Source: Holophagaceae bacterium (GTDB lineage Bacteria > Acidobacteriota > Holophagae > Holophagales > Holophagaceae). From it: a DNA stretch of 64,000 nt. Position numbers and translations under genes: made by a program. The stretch spans positions 1-64,000 of the forward strand of contig JANYLR010000052.1 of assembly GCA_025363715.1 (NCBI GenBank), in the 5' to 3' direction. This document shows, one piece after another, positions 44,113 through 53,920 of the stretch; within the stretch, counting starts at the first letter, position 1; each line of letters starts with the position of its first letter. The notes beneath the pieces were generated by a model. The model was not told the origin of the DNA and did no database searches. It saw only the letters and a list, made by a program, of their open reading frames with translations.

Positions 44113-46730
44113 CGAACCCCTTACGTTCGTGGCAGCGCTACGCACTTGGTCTGTTGGCCATCGCCCTGGTGGGCTATGGCCCGCCAGGTCCCGCACAAGG
44201 GGTGCCGACACCGCCGCCAGGCCTGTTCCAGATGCCCCTCAGCCAAATCCCCGTGCCCGAGCCGCCCAACCTGTACCAGTTCGTCAAGGACAAGGCGGCC
44301 GCCATCCGGCTGGGCAAGGCTTTGTTCTGGGACGTGCAGGCCGGCAGCGACGGCCAGGTGGCCTGCGCCACCTGTCATTTCGACGCGGGCGTGGACAAGC
44401 GGCGCAAGAACACCCTCAACCCGGGCACCCGGAGCAACGACCAGAGCTTTCAGGTGCGCGGGCCCAACCAGACCCTGCTGGATTCCGATTTCCCGTTCCA
44501 TGTGCGGCAGAACCCTGATCTCCAGCGTTCGGCCGTGCTCCGGGACAGCAACGACGTGGTGGGCTCCCAGGGGGTCCGGAAGGCCACCTTCCTGGCCACC
44601 GTCAGCGGCTCGGCCCTGGACGCCACCCGCTCCGTCGCCGATCCGGTCTTCCAGGACGCCGGGGTGAATGTTCGCCAGGTCACGGCCCGCAACGCCCCCA
44701 GCGTGATCAACGCGATCTTCAACTTCGAGAATTTCTGGGATGGCCGCGCCCACAACATTTTTAACGGCAACAACCCCTTCGGCCCCTTGGACACCAGCGC
44801 CGGCGTCTGGTTCCAGAGCGGCACCCCAGGGAGCCCGGTGCTGGTGAAGGCACCGGTCATCATCGAGGCCGCCAGCCTGGCCTCCCAGGCGGTGGGCCCT
44901 GTTCTGGACAGCGTTGAGATGTCGGCCGCGGGCCGGACCTTCCCGGATCTTGCGCGGAAGCTGCTGTCCCTCACCCCCCTGGGCAAACAGGCCGTCCACC
45001 CCGGCGACAGTGTGCTGGGCCCCCTATCCCGGGCCGTGCTGCTGCCGGGCGGCCAGCTCACCGGGGCCAATGGCCTCAACCGTTCGTACGGCACCATGAT
45101 CAAGGCCGCCTTCCTGGACTCCCTGACCTCCACCAGCCTGACGGCTCCGGACGGCTCCACGCAGCTGGAGGCCAACTTCTCCCTGTTCTGGGGCCTGGCC
45201 ATCCAGTTGTACGAGGCCACCCTGGTGTCCGACCAGACGCCCTTCGACCGCTTCCTGGGGGGAGATTCCACCGCCATCACTCAGCTGCAGGGGGATGGCA
45301 TGAACCTCTTTTTCGGCGGCACCGGCAAATGCAACACCTGCCATGCCGGCACCGAGCTCACCGCCGCCTCGGCCACCGCCAACGCCTTCCTCACCAACCT
45401 CAGCAACCGGGTGCTGGACCAGATGGTGGCCGGCGGGCGGGACACCATCTACGACAACGGCTTCAACAGCACCGGCCTGCGCCCCACGACGGAGGACTCC
45501 GGCCGGGGTGGAAACTCCCCCTTCACCAATCCGGCCACCGGCCAGTTCCTCCCCCTGGATTACGCCTCCCTGGCCGAGATCCAGGCCCTGGGCCAGTTGC
45601 CCTTCCCCTCCGTGGTGCTGCCGCCACAACTGCCGGCCACCTTCCCCGTGGCCAACCGCGGGGCCTTCAAGGTGCCGGGGCTCCGCAACGTGGAGCTCAC
45701 GGCCCCCTATTTCCATGACGGCAGCGTGCTGACCCTGGAAGATGTGGTGCACTTCTATGTCCGCGGGGGCAACTTCCCGACCGTGGCCCAGAGCCCGAGC
45801 CTGGATTCGGCCATCTCCGAGATCGGCGGCATGCAGAACGCCCCCGACAAGGTGGCGGCCATGGTGGCCTTCCTGCGCTCCCTCACCGACGAGCGGGTGC
45901 GGAACCATTCCGCGCCCTTCGACCATCCGGAAATTCTCATCCCCGAGGGCGAGCCGGAGGTCCTGACCCTGATCCCGGCCCGGGACGCCACCGGCACGCC
46001 GGCCTCGTCCATCGCCCTCACCCTGGACACGCTTCCCGCCATCACCAACAGGCCCAGCCTCCAGCTCAGCGGCACCCGGCAGACCGGGGCAGTGATCCAG
46101 ATCCAGGTCAACGGCGGAGCCACCATCCAGGCTGCCACGCCCACTGCGGCCTCCTGGAACGCCACCGTCTCCGGACTGGTGGAAGGCGTCAACAGCCTCA
46201 CCGCCACGGCCACCCTCCCCAACAGCGTTCCGGTGACCCTGAACGCCACCATCACGCTGGATTCCACTGCCCCCACCCTGAACCTGGATCCCGTGCCCAC
46301 CCCCATCCAGGGCTCCACCCTGACCCTGTCCGGCACCGTGGAAGGCGGACTGACTCCCTTGGTCACCGTCAGCACCTCGGCTGTGCCCGCCACCACCACC
46401 GTGAACGGCATCCTTTGGAGCGCCCAACTCACCGGGCTGGTGCCCGGGATCAACAATGTCACCGTGCTCGCCATCGATCCAGCCGGCAACGTGGCCAGCA
46501 GGACCGCCGCCATCACCGTCGTGGTGGCCGACGGAATCCTGAGCGGAGGTCCCACCATCGCCACCGCCGATGCGCTCAAGGCCCTGCGGCTGTCCCTGGG
46601 TGTGCTGCCCCCCACCCTGAACGACCTGGTGCACGGGGATGTGATGCCTGCGGGCGCGCCCGACGGCATCATCGACGTGGCCGACGCTCTGCGGATTCTG
46701 CGCAAGGCGGCCGGACTCGTCACCTTCTGA
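44109..46730 (+). CDS. Di-heme MauG/cytochrome c peroxidase-like protein with Ig-like and dockerin-like C-terminus
   Basis: An 873-residue exported protein. Two c-heme sites, CATCH (near residue 87) and CNTCH (near 407), lie in a MauG/bacterial cytochrome c peroxidase fold; the family's LRNVELTAPYFHDGS segment is near 525. Two Ig-like beta domains follow (about 620-790). The end is a dockerin-like pair, ADALKALRLSLGV and GDVMPAGAPDGIIDVADALR. Peroxidases of this type use two hemes to reduce peroxide or oxidise a protein substrate. ATG 44109 overlaps the previous stop and has GGAGG upstream; the longer frame before it is a shadow. The dockerin probably docks on the cohesin-like lipoprotein encoded next. 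Confidence 0.88.
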   Translation: MTNPLRSWQRYALGLLAIALVGYGPPGPAQGVPTPPPGLFQMPLSQIPVPEPPNLYQFVKDKAAAIRLGKALFWDVQAGSDGQVACATCHFDAGVDKRRKNTLNPGTRSNDQSFQVRGPNQTLLDSDFPFHVRQNPDLQRSAVLRDSNDVVGSQGVRKATFLATVSGSALDATRSVADPVFQDAGVNVRQVTARNAPSVINAIFNFENFWDGRAHNIFNGNNPFGPLDTSAGVWFQSGTPGSPVLVKAPVIIEAASLASQAVGPVLDSVEMSAAGRTFPDLARKLLSLTPLGKQAVHPGDSVLGPLSRAVLLPGGQLTGANGLNRSYGTMIKAAFLDSLTSTSLTAPDGSTQLEANFSLFWGLAIQLYEATLVSDQTPFDRFLGGDSTAITQLQGDGMNLFFGGTGKCNTCHAGTELTAASATANAFLTNLSNRVLDQMVAGGRDTIYDNGFNSTGLRPTTEDSGRGGNSPFTNPATGQFLPLDYASLAEIQALGQLPFPSVVLPPQLPATFPVANRGAFKVPGLRNVELTAPYFHDGSVLTLEDVVHFYVRGGNFPTVAQSPSLDSAISEIGGMQNAPDKVAAMVAFLRSLTDERVRNHSAPFDHPEILIPEGEPEVLTLIPARDATGTPASSIALTLDTLPAITNRPSLQLSGTRQTGAVIQIQVNGGATIQAATPTAASWNATVSGLVEGVNSLTATATLPNSVPVTLNATITLDSTAPTLNLDPVPTPIQGSTLTLSGTVEGGLTPLVTVSTSAVPATTTVNGILWSAQLTGLVPGINNVTVLAIDPAGNVASRTAAITVVVADGILSGGPTIATADALKALRLSLGVLPPTLNDLVHGDVMPAGAPDGIIDVADALRILRKAAGLVTF

Positions 46731-46766
46731 GCCAATCCAACCACTGCCCACAGCTTAGGTGCGCCC

Positions 46767-47270
46767 ATGAAAATGATGAATGTGATGAGCCTGGTTCTGG
46801 CCGCCGCAGTGGCCCTGGTCATGGGTTGCGGCGGGGGTTCCAGTGGCAGTCCGGCTCCGGCGGGACCCGCGCCCGCGTCCACCTTCACCCTCCGGCCGAG
46901 CCTCCAGGGGCCCCTGGCCTCCGGCGCCAGCATCGGCAGCATCGACCTGACGCTCAGCCTTCCGGCCGGGACGACTGTGCGGGCCGATGGCAACGGCCAG
47001 GCCCTGGACGGGGTGGTTACCGCGTCCGGCGGCGGCGCCGGTTCCCTGGTGGCGGCCCGGTACACCCCGGCCGATTCGAGCCAGCGGGCCAAGCTCCGCA
47101 TCGTGCTGATCAACGCCAGGGGATTCACCACAGGCGAGTTCGCGACCGTGCAATGCGACCTGACCCCCGGCAGCGCCCCGGCCATCGGCGACTTCACCTG
47201 GGCCGCGCTGGCGGTCACCGACGTGGACAGCAAGGCCATCCGGGGGCTTGCTGCGGTTCTGAGCCAGTAG
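46767..47270 (+). CDS. Cohesin-like lipoprotein
   Basis: A 167-residue lipoprotein (lipobox VMGC, C21) with a short Gly/Ser/Pro linker and one beta-sandwich domain. The segment INARGFTTGEFATVQCDL, and the overall length, match cohesin-like domains found on small lipoproteins of Geobacter-type bacteria. It begins 36 bases after the dockerin-bearing cytochrome gene and is last in the operon. It would anchor the cytochrome at the outer membrane surface. The cohesin call rests on pattern similarity, not an alignment. Confidence 0.68.
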   Translation: MKMMNVMSLVLAAAVALVMGCGGGSSGSPAPAGPAPASTFTLRPSLQGPLASGASIGSIDLTLSLPAGTTVRADGNGQALDGVVTASGGGAGSLVAARYTPADSSQRAKLRIVLINARGFTTGEFATVQCDLTPGSAPAIGDFTWAALAVTDVDSKAIRGLAAVLSQ

Positions 47271-47587
47271 CCACCAGATCCTTGCACCGACCTCTCCTGG
47301 GCGCCGTGCAATCCTGTGGCGAGCAAGAAGAAGGGTTGGCAGTTACTTGTTGAATTCGAGAACCTGGAGGTGAGAACGGCGGTAATGGTCCCCTGACTGA
47401 GTCGGCGTCAGGTGTGCCGGTCAGGTAATCCTTGATCCGTTCCTTCTCAACCTCCTGGGGAATGCCTATCGGAGCCCCTTCTTGAGCGCCAGGGCCACCA
47501 TGCGTCCGAACATGGGACAGGTCAACTCCGAATAAGGTGTGGGGCTTCTCAGGCGAGCAGGCGCTCAATAGTCCTGGGAGCACAGAG
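47271..47587. other. Gap after the oxidase operon, with a possible DUF4157-like fragment
   Basis: No full gene is visible in these 317 bases. On the minus strand, about 47541-47455 reads HTLFGVDLSHVRTHGGPGAQ, resembling the start of a DUF4157 (eCIS core) domain, but the HEXXH-type core is absent. It may be a decayed fragment; the match is short and could be chance. No clear terminator follows the operon. Confidence 0.3.
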
Positions 47588-47704
47588 CTATTTGACCCCG
47601 TCCATCCACATGATCACCTTCAGCAGAAGGTAGGAAACAATGATGACCGCACCAAGATAGGCCCAGATTAGGTACCTGGTCGGATGGGATTCTTGCGTGG
47701 CCAT
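47588..47704 (-). CDS. Small single-pass membrane protein, 38 residues
   Basis: The frame reads MATQESHPTRYLIWAYLGAV and continues through a hydrophobic helix to IMWMDGVK. One transmembrane segment (about residues 11-32) is followed by a short charged tail. AAGGGGGGA lies just upstream of the ATG, supporting translation. Function unknown. It reads in the same direction as the following PadR/permease pair but is downstream and separate from it. Confidence 0.6.
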   Translation of the reverse strand: MATQESHPTRYLIWAYLGAVIIVSYLLLKVIMWMDGVK

Positions 47705-47923
47705 GTGATCCCCCCTTGATATGGAATATTGTGATTTACAATTCTTGTCACCACATTACTCCACCCCAAGCCCCAAAACCGTACCGAATTTTAATCGGCC
47801 TAGAAATAATGGCTTCCCGCTCGACCATCAGGACGGCGGCATCGATGGTCTCGATGAGTTCGTGTCTACCGGAGCCCCTCACCTGAGAGGCCACCATGGA
47901 CCCACGCCAGGCTCGGCCGGGGA

Positions 47924-48283
47924 TCAGTTCCTGGCCCTTTTCTTCTTGGCTTTCGATCGTTTGAAATGGTCCAGAAAGGTCTGGAGGACGGCGAGCCTGC
48001 TTTCAATATCCGACCGCCAGAACTCGAGGCGCTCCCAGCCGAAGGGGGTGAGCGTATAGACCTTCCGGGCCGGCCCCCGGGAATCGGTATCCCAGTGGAA
48101 GGCGACTTCGCCGGCCTCCTCGAGGGCCTGCAAGGTCCGATAGGTGGCGCCGGGGTCGGCCTTGTAGCCGGGGAAGCGCTCGACCAGGGCCGCACGAATC
48201 GCGTGGCCGTGCAGCGGGCCGTCCATCAGTGCGAGGAGGAGGAAGGCGGGAAGATGGCGGGACTGGCGGTTCGCGGCTGCCAT
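47924..48283 (-). CDS. PadR-family transcriptional regulator
   Basis: A 119-residue winged-helix repressor: LPAFLLLALMDGPLHGHAIR, YRTLQALEEAGEV and ARKVYTLTPFGWERL are standard PadR segments, with a basic tail KRSKAKKKRARN. I chose ATG 48283, four bases after the permease stop; a TTG 18 bases earlier would overlap the permease. It is second in the permease-padR operon and probably represses it through the palindromes upstream of the permease. Confidence 0.88.
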   Translation of the reverse strand: MAAANRQSRHLPAFLLLALMDGPLHGHAIRAALVERFPGYKADPGATYRTLQALEEAGEVAFHWDTDSRGPARKVYTLTPFGWERLEFWRSDIESRLAVLQTFLDHFKRSKAKKKRARN

Positions 48284-48287
48284 GGCG

Positions 48288-49193
48288 CTAGGTGCTGGCA
48301 AGAGGAGAAGATTCGGTTATAGGTTTCGGCTCCAGGAACTCCATCAGGAACCCACAGGCGATGATGCCTGGGAGCGTGATGGCCAGGCGAAGCATCGCGA
48401 ATCGGGTTCCGAGGAAGGCGCTTTCCATCATCAGCATGGGAATTTTGATGGTAGCCCACGCACCGAGGAAGATGACGAGGTTTGCCATGCGCGCCCCCTT
48501 TTCCCGCAGGGAGATGCCGATCGGGAAGGCGGCATACAGCGGCCCAGCCGCTCCCGTTCCCAGCAGCAGCGCCAACAGGACTCCTCGAAGGCCGGACCTC
48601 GGCCCGAGGCCGCGCTCCACCACTTCTTTCGGCACCCAGGCATCGAAGAGACCGATCAGGATCAGGACCGAGGGAACGATGGCCAGCACCTCCCCGATCC
48701 CAACGAACCATTGCTTGCCGGATCGCACCGCCAGGGCCGGGAAAGGAATCCAGAGCGCCAGGAGGAGGCTCAAGGCTTGCCGGATGAGGGTGAACCGGCG
48801 CCCGAAGGCCTTGATCTCCAGGGGAGCGGTGAGGATGCCGACCATCGTCAAGGTCGTGATGAAGCTCGCCAGAGCCGGGAGGCTCGCGCCCATGCGATAC
48901 AGCGAACCCGCCAGCGGGTAGGCCATCGGCGCGGGAATAGTCAGCAGGGCCCCGAGACCGGCCAGCAGAAAGAAGCCAGCTGCGCCATGGGCCTGAAAGA
49001 GCCGGGCGATGACGGGGGCCGGAACCACGGACATGGTCAGACCCACCCCCGCCGTCAAGGCAAGGAGGGGAGGGACCAGGCTCAGACCTGATCTTGCCGC
49101 GGATAACAAGGCGGCCCGGGTGCGAGCCCGGTCCTTGAATCCAGAGATGGCCACCCCTCCAAGGGCTACGGCCAGCAGAACGATGGGAAACAT
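48288..49193 (-). CDS. Permease with about eight membrane segments (ArsP-like)
   Basis: A 301-residue inner-membrane protein. The C-terminal half has the conserved GPLYAAFPIGISLREKGA and NLVIFLGAWATIKIPMLMME segments of the ArsP/YraQ permease family, whose members export organoarsenicals or unknown solutes. Metal-binding cysteines known from organoarsenical ArsP are not obvious, so the substrate is open. AGGAG precedes ATG 49193. It is co-transcribed with the PadR regulator, which suggests substrate-inducible export. Confidence 0.75.
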   Translation of the reverse strand: MFPIVLLAVALGGVAISGFKDRARTRAALLSAARSGLSLVPPLLALTAGVGLTMSVVPAPVIARLFQAHGAAGFFLLAGLGALLTIPAPMAYPLAGSLYRMGASLPALASFITTLTMVGILTAPLEIKAFGRRFTLIRQALSLLLALWIPFPALAVRSGKQWFVGIGEVLAIVPSVLILIGLFDAWVPKEVVERGLGPRSGLRGVLLALLLGTGAAGPLYAAFPIGISLREKGARMANLVIFLGAWATIKIPMLMMESAFLGTRFAMLRLAITLPGIIACGFLMEFLEPKPITESSPLAST

Positions 49194-49213
49194 GAAGGAG
49201 CTCCTGGTTGCAT

Positions 49214-49240
49214 CATCTAGATGCTTTAATCATCTAGATG
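49214..49240. promoter_or_regulatory. Twin palindromes CATCTAGATG, likely PadR operators
   Basis: CATCTAGATG occurs at 49214-49223 and 49231-49240, a 17-base period, 21 bases upstream of the permease start. Two perfect 10-bp palindromes directly before a permease-padR operon are strong candidates for dimer binding sites. Confidence 0.65.
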
Positions 49241-49280
49241 ACCAAGACTAAGCCCCTCCTTCTCCCCCGTCAACCCCTAA

Positions 49281-50348
<1,068 letters not shown>

Positions 50349-50435
50349 TCGTCCCCTAGGTAGTCCCTAAACCTGTGCGAAGAGGAGCCATCCGGCCGGG
50401 GGTGTACTTCTGCTAACTGCATGATCTATTTTCGC

Positions 50436-50441
50436 TATAAT
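50436..50441 (+). promoter_or_regulatory. Probable -10 element (TATAAT) of the polymerase IV gene
   Basis: A perfect TATAAT lies in an AT-rich island about 125 bases upstream of the chosen start. No good -35 was found. Its position argues against translation starting at an ATG near 50421. Confidence 0.45.
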
Positions 50442-50564
50442 TTCGCCATCACTTCTAGGGGGAAGCAACGTGGCCCCACATCCAGTAACCCGTATTCCAG
50501 GCGAACCGACGCTGGTTCGCGGATGAGCTGCTACGAGATGCCGAGCGGGGAGCCCTTGCTTGCC

Positions 50565-51725
50565 ATGTCACGGCCCCGCCGAATCGCTCACCTGGACATG
50601 GACGCCTACTTCGCATCGGTGGAACTGCTGCGCTACCCGGAGCTGAAGGGTCAGCCTGTGGTCATTGGAGGCCGTCGTCGGACGACAGCGACGGATACCC
50701 AGGGATTCCAGCGGCTGCGCAGTTATGCGGGCCGGGGGGTCGTGACCACGGCCACCTATGAAGCCCGGGCGTTCGGCGTGCGGTCAGGCATGGGATTGAT
50801 GAAGGCTGCGGCGCTAGCTCCGGACGCAATCCTCCTGCCCGGCGACTACGAGACCTACAGCCGGGTCTCGCGCACGTTCAAGTCTGCGGTCGCCGAGCTC
50901 GCGCCTTGCATCGAGGACCGCGGCATCGATGAGATCTTCGTTGACCTGACCGAAGTGCCTGGCGAGACGCGAGACCTGGCCCAGCGCCTCAAGGAGGCGG
51001 TGCGACAGTCCACGGGCCTTTCCTGTTCCATCGGCGTCACGCCCAATAAGCTGCTCTCCAAACTTGCCTCCGAACTCCAGAAGCCCGATGGCCTGACGAT
51101 CCTCGGCTTGGAGGACATTCCAACGCGGATCTGGCCCCTGCCCTGCGCCGCGATCAATGGCATCGGGCCCAAGGCCACCGCCAGGCTGGCGGGCTTCCAG
51201 ATTCACACCATCGGTGAGCTGGCCAAGGCTGACCCGGATTTCCTCATCGAAACATTTGGCCAGAACTATGGCGCGTGGCTTCATGAGGCTGCCCACGGTC
51301 GGGACGCCCGACCCCTAGCGGTTTCGCGGGAACCCAAATCCATCAGCCGGGAAACCACCTTCGAGCGCGATCTGCACCCCCGGCAAGACCGTGAGGAACT
51401 CACGCGCATCCTCCTCGACCTCTGCGAGCGTCTGGCGCAGGACCTGACCCGCAAGGGGTACCTGGCCCGAAGTGTGGGTATCAAGCTGCGCTTCGACAAC
51501 TTCTCCACGATCACCCGGGATCACGCGTTGCAGGTGCCGGTCGCCGATCCTGCGTCCCTCCGAGATGCAGCACGGGACAGCCTGAAGCGTGTGCCTTTGG
51601 ACCGGAAGCTGCGCCTTCTTGGCATCCGGGCGGGGTCACTGGTGAAAGAGGTTGATTACCGCTTGCTTCATGCAGTACCAGGCCGACTGGCGGAGCCAAG
51701 CCTGTTCCCGGCGCTAGAGCCCTGA
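50565..51725 (+). CDS. dinB: DNA polymerase IV (Y-family)
   Basis: A 386-residue translesion polymerase. Motifs: HLDMDAYFASVE (first metal Asp), TATYEARAFGVRSGM, DRGIDEIFVDL (catalytic Asp-Glu, with Gly instead of the usual Ser), and SIGVTPNKLLSKLAS. A helix-hairpin-helix (INGIGPKATARLAG) and little-finger domain follow. The C-terminus SLFPALEP resembles a beta-clamp-binding tail. I chose ATG 50565 because homologous polymerases begin just before HLDMDAYF; ATGs at 50523 and 50538 are alternatives. An insertion RTTATDTQGFQRLRSYAG around residues 30-47 is longer than in E. coli DinB. It converges with the DEAD-box gene, overlapping by 12 bases. Confidence 0.92.
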   Translation: MSRPRRIAHLDMDAYFASVELLRYPELKGQPVVIGGRRRTTATDTQGFQRLRSYAGRGVVTTATYEARAFGVRSGMGLMKAAALAPDAILLPGDYETYSRVSRTFKSAVAELAPCIEDRGIDEIFVDLTEVPGETRDLAQRLKEAVRQSTGLSCSIGVTPNKLLSKLASELQKPDGLTILGLEDIPTRIWPLPCAAINGIGPKATARLAGFQIHTIGELAKADPDFLIETFGQNYGAWLHEAAHGRDARPLAVSREPKSISRETTFERDLHPRQDREELTRILLDLCERLAQDLTRKGYLARSVGIKLRFDNFSTITRDHALQVPVADPASLRDAARDSLKRVPLDRKLRLLGIRAGSLVKEVDYRLLHAVPGRLAEPSLFPALEP

Positions 51726-52913
51726 TGGATCGGGGCATCCGCTCCGTTTCGGGGAAGACTGACTTTGGGCATCGCCCGGAGGGTGGACGCATTCCTTATC
51801 GAAGGTCCGGCCGACCTTCTTTTCGATGAGGCCAAGGTGGGGTTCCTCCTCCGGGCCAACGAGGCTGATGGCAATGCCACTCATGCCGGCCCGTCCCGTG
51901 CGGCCGATCCGGTGGACGTAATCCCGAGGCGACCTCGGCAGATCGTAGTTGATGACACAGGCGAGGCCACGTACATCGATACCCCGGGAAATGAGATCAG
52001 TGGCCACGAGCACGCGGAGGCGGCCGCTTCGGAATTGCTCCAGGGCATCCGTGCGGGCGCTCATGCTCTTATCGCCGTGCAGCGAAAGTGCCCGGATGCC
52101 GCTGTTTCCCAGTTTGCGGACCACGTTATCGGCCCGTCTTCCTGAAGCCACGAACACGAGTACCTGGGGCCAGACCTCCCGGGCCAGGAGTTCGCGCAGG
52201 AAGGGGCCCTTGCGCTCCTGGGGGAGGAGATAGGCTCTTTCTTCGATGGCAACGACCAGGCCCGGCCCGGCTTCCACATGGATGGTCTGCGGCGTTTTCA
52301 GGAAGAGATGGATGACTTCCTGGACATTCGTGTTCATGGTTGCGGAGAATACGAGCGTCTGTCGCTGGGCCGGCAGCAGCCGCAGGATTTCACTCATTTC
52401 GTCTATGAAACCCAGTTCCAGCATCTTGTCGGCTTCGTCGATCACCAGGTGTTTCAGCCCGGCAAGGCTCAGGGCCTTTTTCCGCACAAGGTCCAACAAC
52501 CGTCCGGGGGTGGCAATGACCAAATCGGCGCCTCCCCGGAGGGCCAGCATCTGGAGATTCACTGAAACGCCTCCAAAGGCCATGTGGATTTTCAGGGTGA
52601 TGGGCAGGTGCTTCGCCAGTTCGGTGGCCCGGTCTCGCACCTGCGCCGCCAGCTCGCGGGTCGGCACCAGCACGAGGACCCGCGGCGGGCCCCCCCCTGG
52701 GGTTCGTCCAGACTCGCCCTTCGCCAGCAGGTGCAGAAGGGGTGCCAGGAAAGCGATCGTTTTCCCAGATCCGGTCTGCGCCTGCACCACCAGATCCTGG
52801 CCAGCGATTGTGGGCGGAATAGCCTGTTCCTGCACTGGGAAGGGGTGGGTATAGCCCATCGCCTTGAAGGCGAGCCCAAGCTCGCGACAAAGAAATAGGT
52901 GGGAGAAGGGCAT
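51714..52913 (-). CDS. DEAD-box RNA helicase
   Basis: A 399-residue ATP-dependent RNA helicase of the RhlE/CsdA type. Visible motifs are the Q motif (GYTHPFPVQEQAIP), AQTGSGKT, PTRELA, DEAD (VIDEADKM), SAT, and motif VI HRIGRTGRAG. It would remodel structured RNA in ribosome assembly or decay. The start ATG 52913 has AGGAG 11 bases upstream; a longer frame is unlikely. The C-terminal tail is short and not basic, unlike cold-shock members. Its 3' end overlaps that of the polymerase IV gene. Confidence 0.92.
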   Translation of the reverse strand: MPFSHLFLCRELGLAFKAMGYTHPFPVQEQAIPPTIAGQDLVVQAQTGSGKTIAFLAPLLHLLAKGESGRTPGGGPPRVLVLVPTRELAAQVRDRATELAKHLPITLKIHMAFGGVSVNLQMLALRGGADLVIATPGRLLDLVRKKALSLAGLKHLVIDEADKMLELGFIDEMSEILRLLPAQRQTLVFSATMNTNVQEVIHLFLKTPQTIHVEAGPGLVVAIEERAYLLPQERKGPFLRELLAREVWPQVLVFVASGRRADNVVRKLGNSGIRALSLHGDKSMSARTDALEQFRSGRLRVLVATDLISRGIDVRGLACVINYDLPRSPRDYVHRIGRTGRAGMSGIAISLVGPEEEPHLGLIEKKVGRTFDKECVHPPGDAQSQSSPKRSGCPDPSGL

Positions 52914-53052
52914 CGTCAAAGCTCCTGCCGGGAAAATGGGTGAATTGGTTTTTCGCGTAAGGAAGCAGATAATTGGTGACAAGTAGAATCCCCCACCTGC
53001 CTTTGCCTTCTTTCCCGAAGAGCTTCTCTCAACTTACCGGAGTATGGCTGCG

Positions 53053-53595
53053 ATGAAGGTGCGAGAAGCGAAACTGGAGGATGTGGCTGCGGTCATGGGC
53101 CTCGTCCACAGGGTCGTTCCGCAGATGAGGGCGAGCGGCAACTTCCAGTGGGATGACCACTACCCGAACGTTTCAGTCTTTGCACGCGATGTGGCCATGG
53201 CGACACTGTGGGTAGCTGAGGTGGACGGGCAAATCGCCGGAGTGGCCGCCATCACCACGGACCAGGAGCCCGAGTATGCCAATGTGGGGTGGGACCTATC
53301 CGAATTGGCCATCGTGGTGCATCGCCTGGCCGTGGATCCTGCCTTCCAGGGCAAAGGGGTGGCGATGGCCCTGATGCTTCAGGCTGAGGTCATATGTCGG
53401 ACAAGGGAGATCGCCGTGTTGCGGGTGGATACGAACACCCAGAACGAAGCAACTCAGAGGCTCTTCCCGAAGCTTGGGTATTCGCTGGCAGGTGAAATCG
53501 GACTCAGCTTCCGACCTGGACTACGATTCCAGTGTTACGAAAAGAGATTGCTCACCAAGGAAGAAGGGGCCAAAAGGGCCCCTTCTTCTCGGTGA
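53053..53595 (+). CDS. GNAT-family N-acetyltransferase
   Basis: A 180-residue acetyltransferase. The acetyl-CoA site VDPAFQGKGVAMALM (Q/R-x-x-G-x-G/A form) and the C-terminal LFPKLGYSLAGEI segment are typical. The target is unknown. GGAG is ten bases before ATG 53053 but only one base before the ATG at 53044, which favours the second. A bidirectional terminator overlaps its 3' end. Confidence 0.85.
   Translation: MKVREAKLEDVAAVMGLVHRVVPQMRASGNFQWDDHYPNVSVFARDVAMATLWVAEVDGQIAGVAAITTDQEPEYANVGWDLSELAIVVHRLAVDPAFQGKGVAMALMLQAEVICRTREIAVLRVDTNTQNEATQRLFPKLGYSLAGEIGLSFRPGLRFQCYEKRLLTKEEGAKRAPSSR
53560..53588. terminator. Bidirectional terminator between GNAT and HU genes
   Basis: GAAGAAGGGGCC (53560-53571) pairs with GGCCCCTTCTTC (53577-53588) across a short A-rich loop. 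It lies between the convergent acetyltransferase and HU genes and can form on either transcript. There is a weak A-rich/T-rich context and no long T-run. Confidence 0.6.
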
Positions 53596-53605
53596 ATCGA
53601 GGCTG

Positions 53606-53920
53606 CTACTTCTTCTTCGCGACCTTCTTCGGGGCGGCCTTCTTCGCCGCCTTGGTGGCCTTCGAGGCCTTGAAGCTCATGGACTTCGAGGCGGCAATCT
53701 TGATCGCAGCACCGGTCTGCGGATTGCGGCCCGTGCGAGCCTTGCGGGACTTCTGGCTGAAGGTGCCGAAACCAACCAGTGTCACCTTGCCACCTTTGCC
53801 GACATGGCCGGCGATGGAATCGAGGAAACAACCGATGGCAGCCGCGGCGGCGACCTTGGTGATGTCGGCAGTCTTGGCGACGGCTTCGACGAGTTCAGCC
53901 TTGGTAAGATTTTCGGCCAT
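53606..53920 (-). CDS. HU-family nucleoid protein with Lys/Ala-rich tail
   Basis: A 104-residue histone-like DNA-bending protein. The body matches HU: MAENLTKAELVEAVAKTAD, VTLVGFGTFSQKSRKAR and GRNPQTG. An extra tail of about 20 residues is rich in Lys, Ala and Pro (ATKAAKKAAPKKVAKKK), similar to eukaryotic H1-like tails found on some bacterial HU proteins. GGGAGG precedes the ATG. It is monocistronic. The AT-rich leader (53921-54034) should hold its promoter. Confidence 0.92.
   Translation of the reverse strand: MAENLTKAELVEAVAKTADITKVAAAAAIGCFLDSIAGHVGKGGKVTLVGFGTFSQKSRKARTGRNPQTGAAIKIAASKSMSFKASKATKAAKKAAPKKVAKKK

Noticed and set aside
47455-47541. DUF4157 (eCIS core) protein gene
   Set aside because: Only about 20 residues resemble the domain, and the frame lacks the rest; kept only as a possible fragment.
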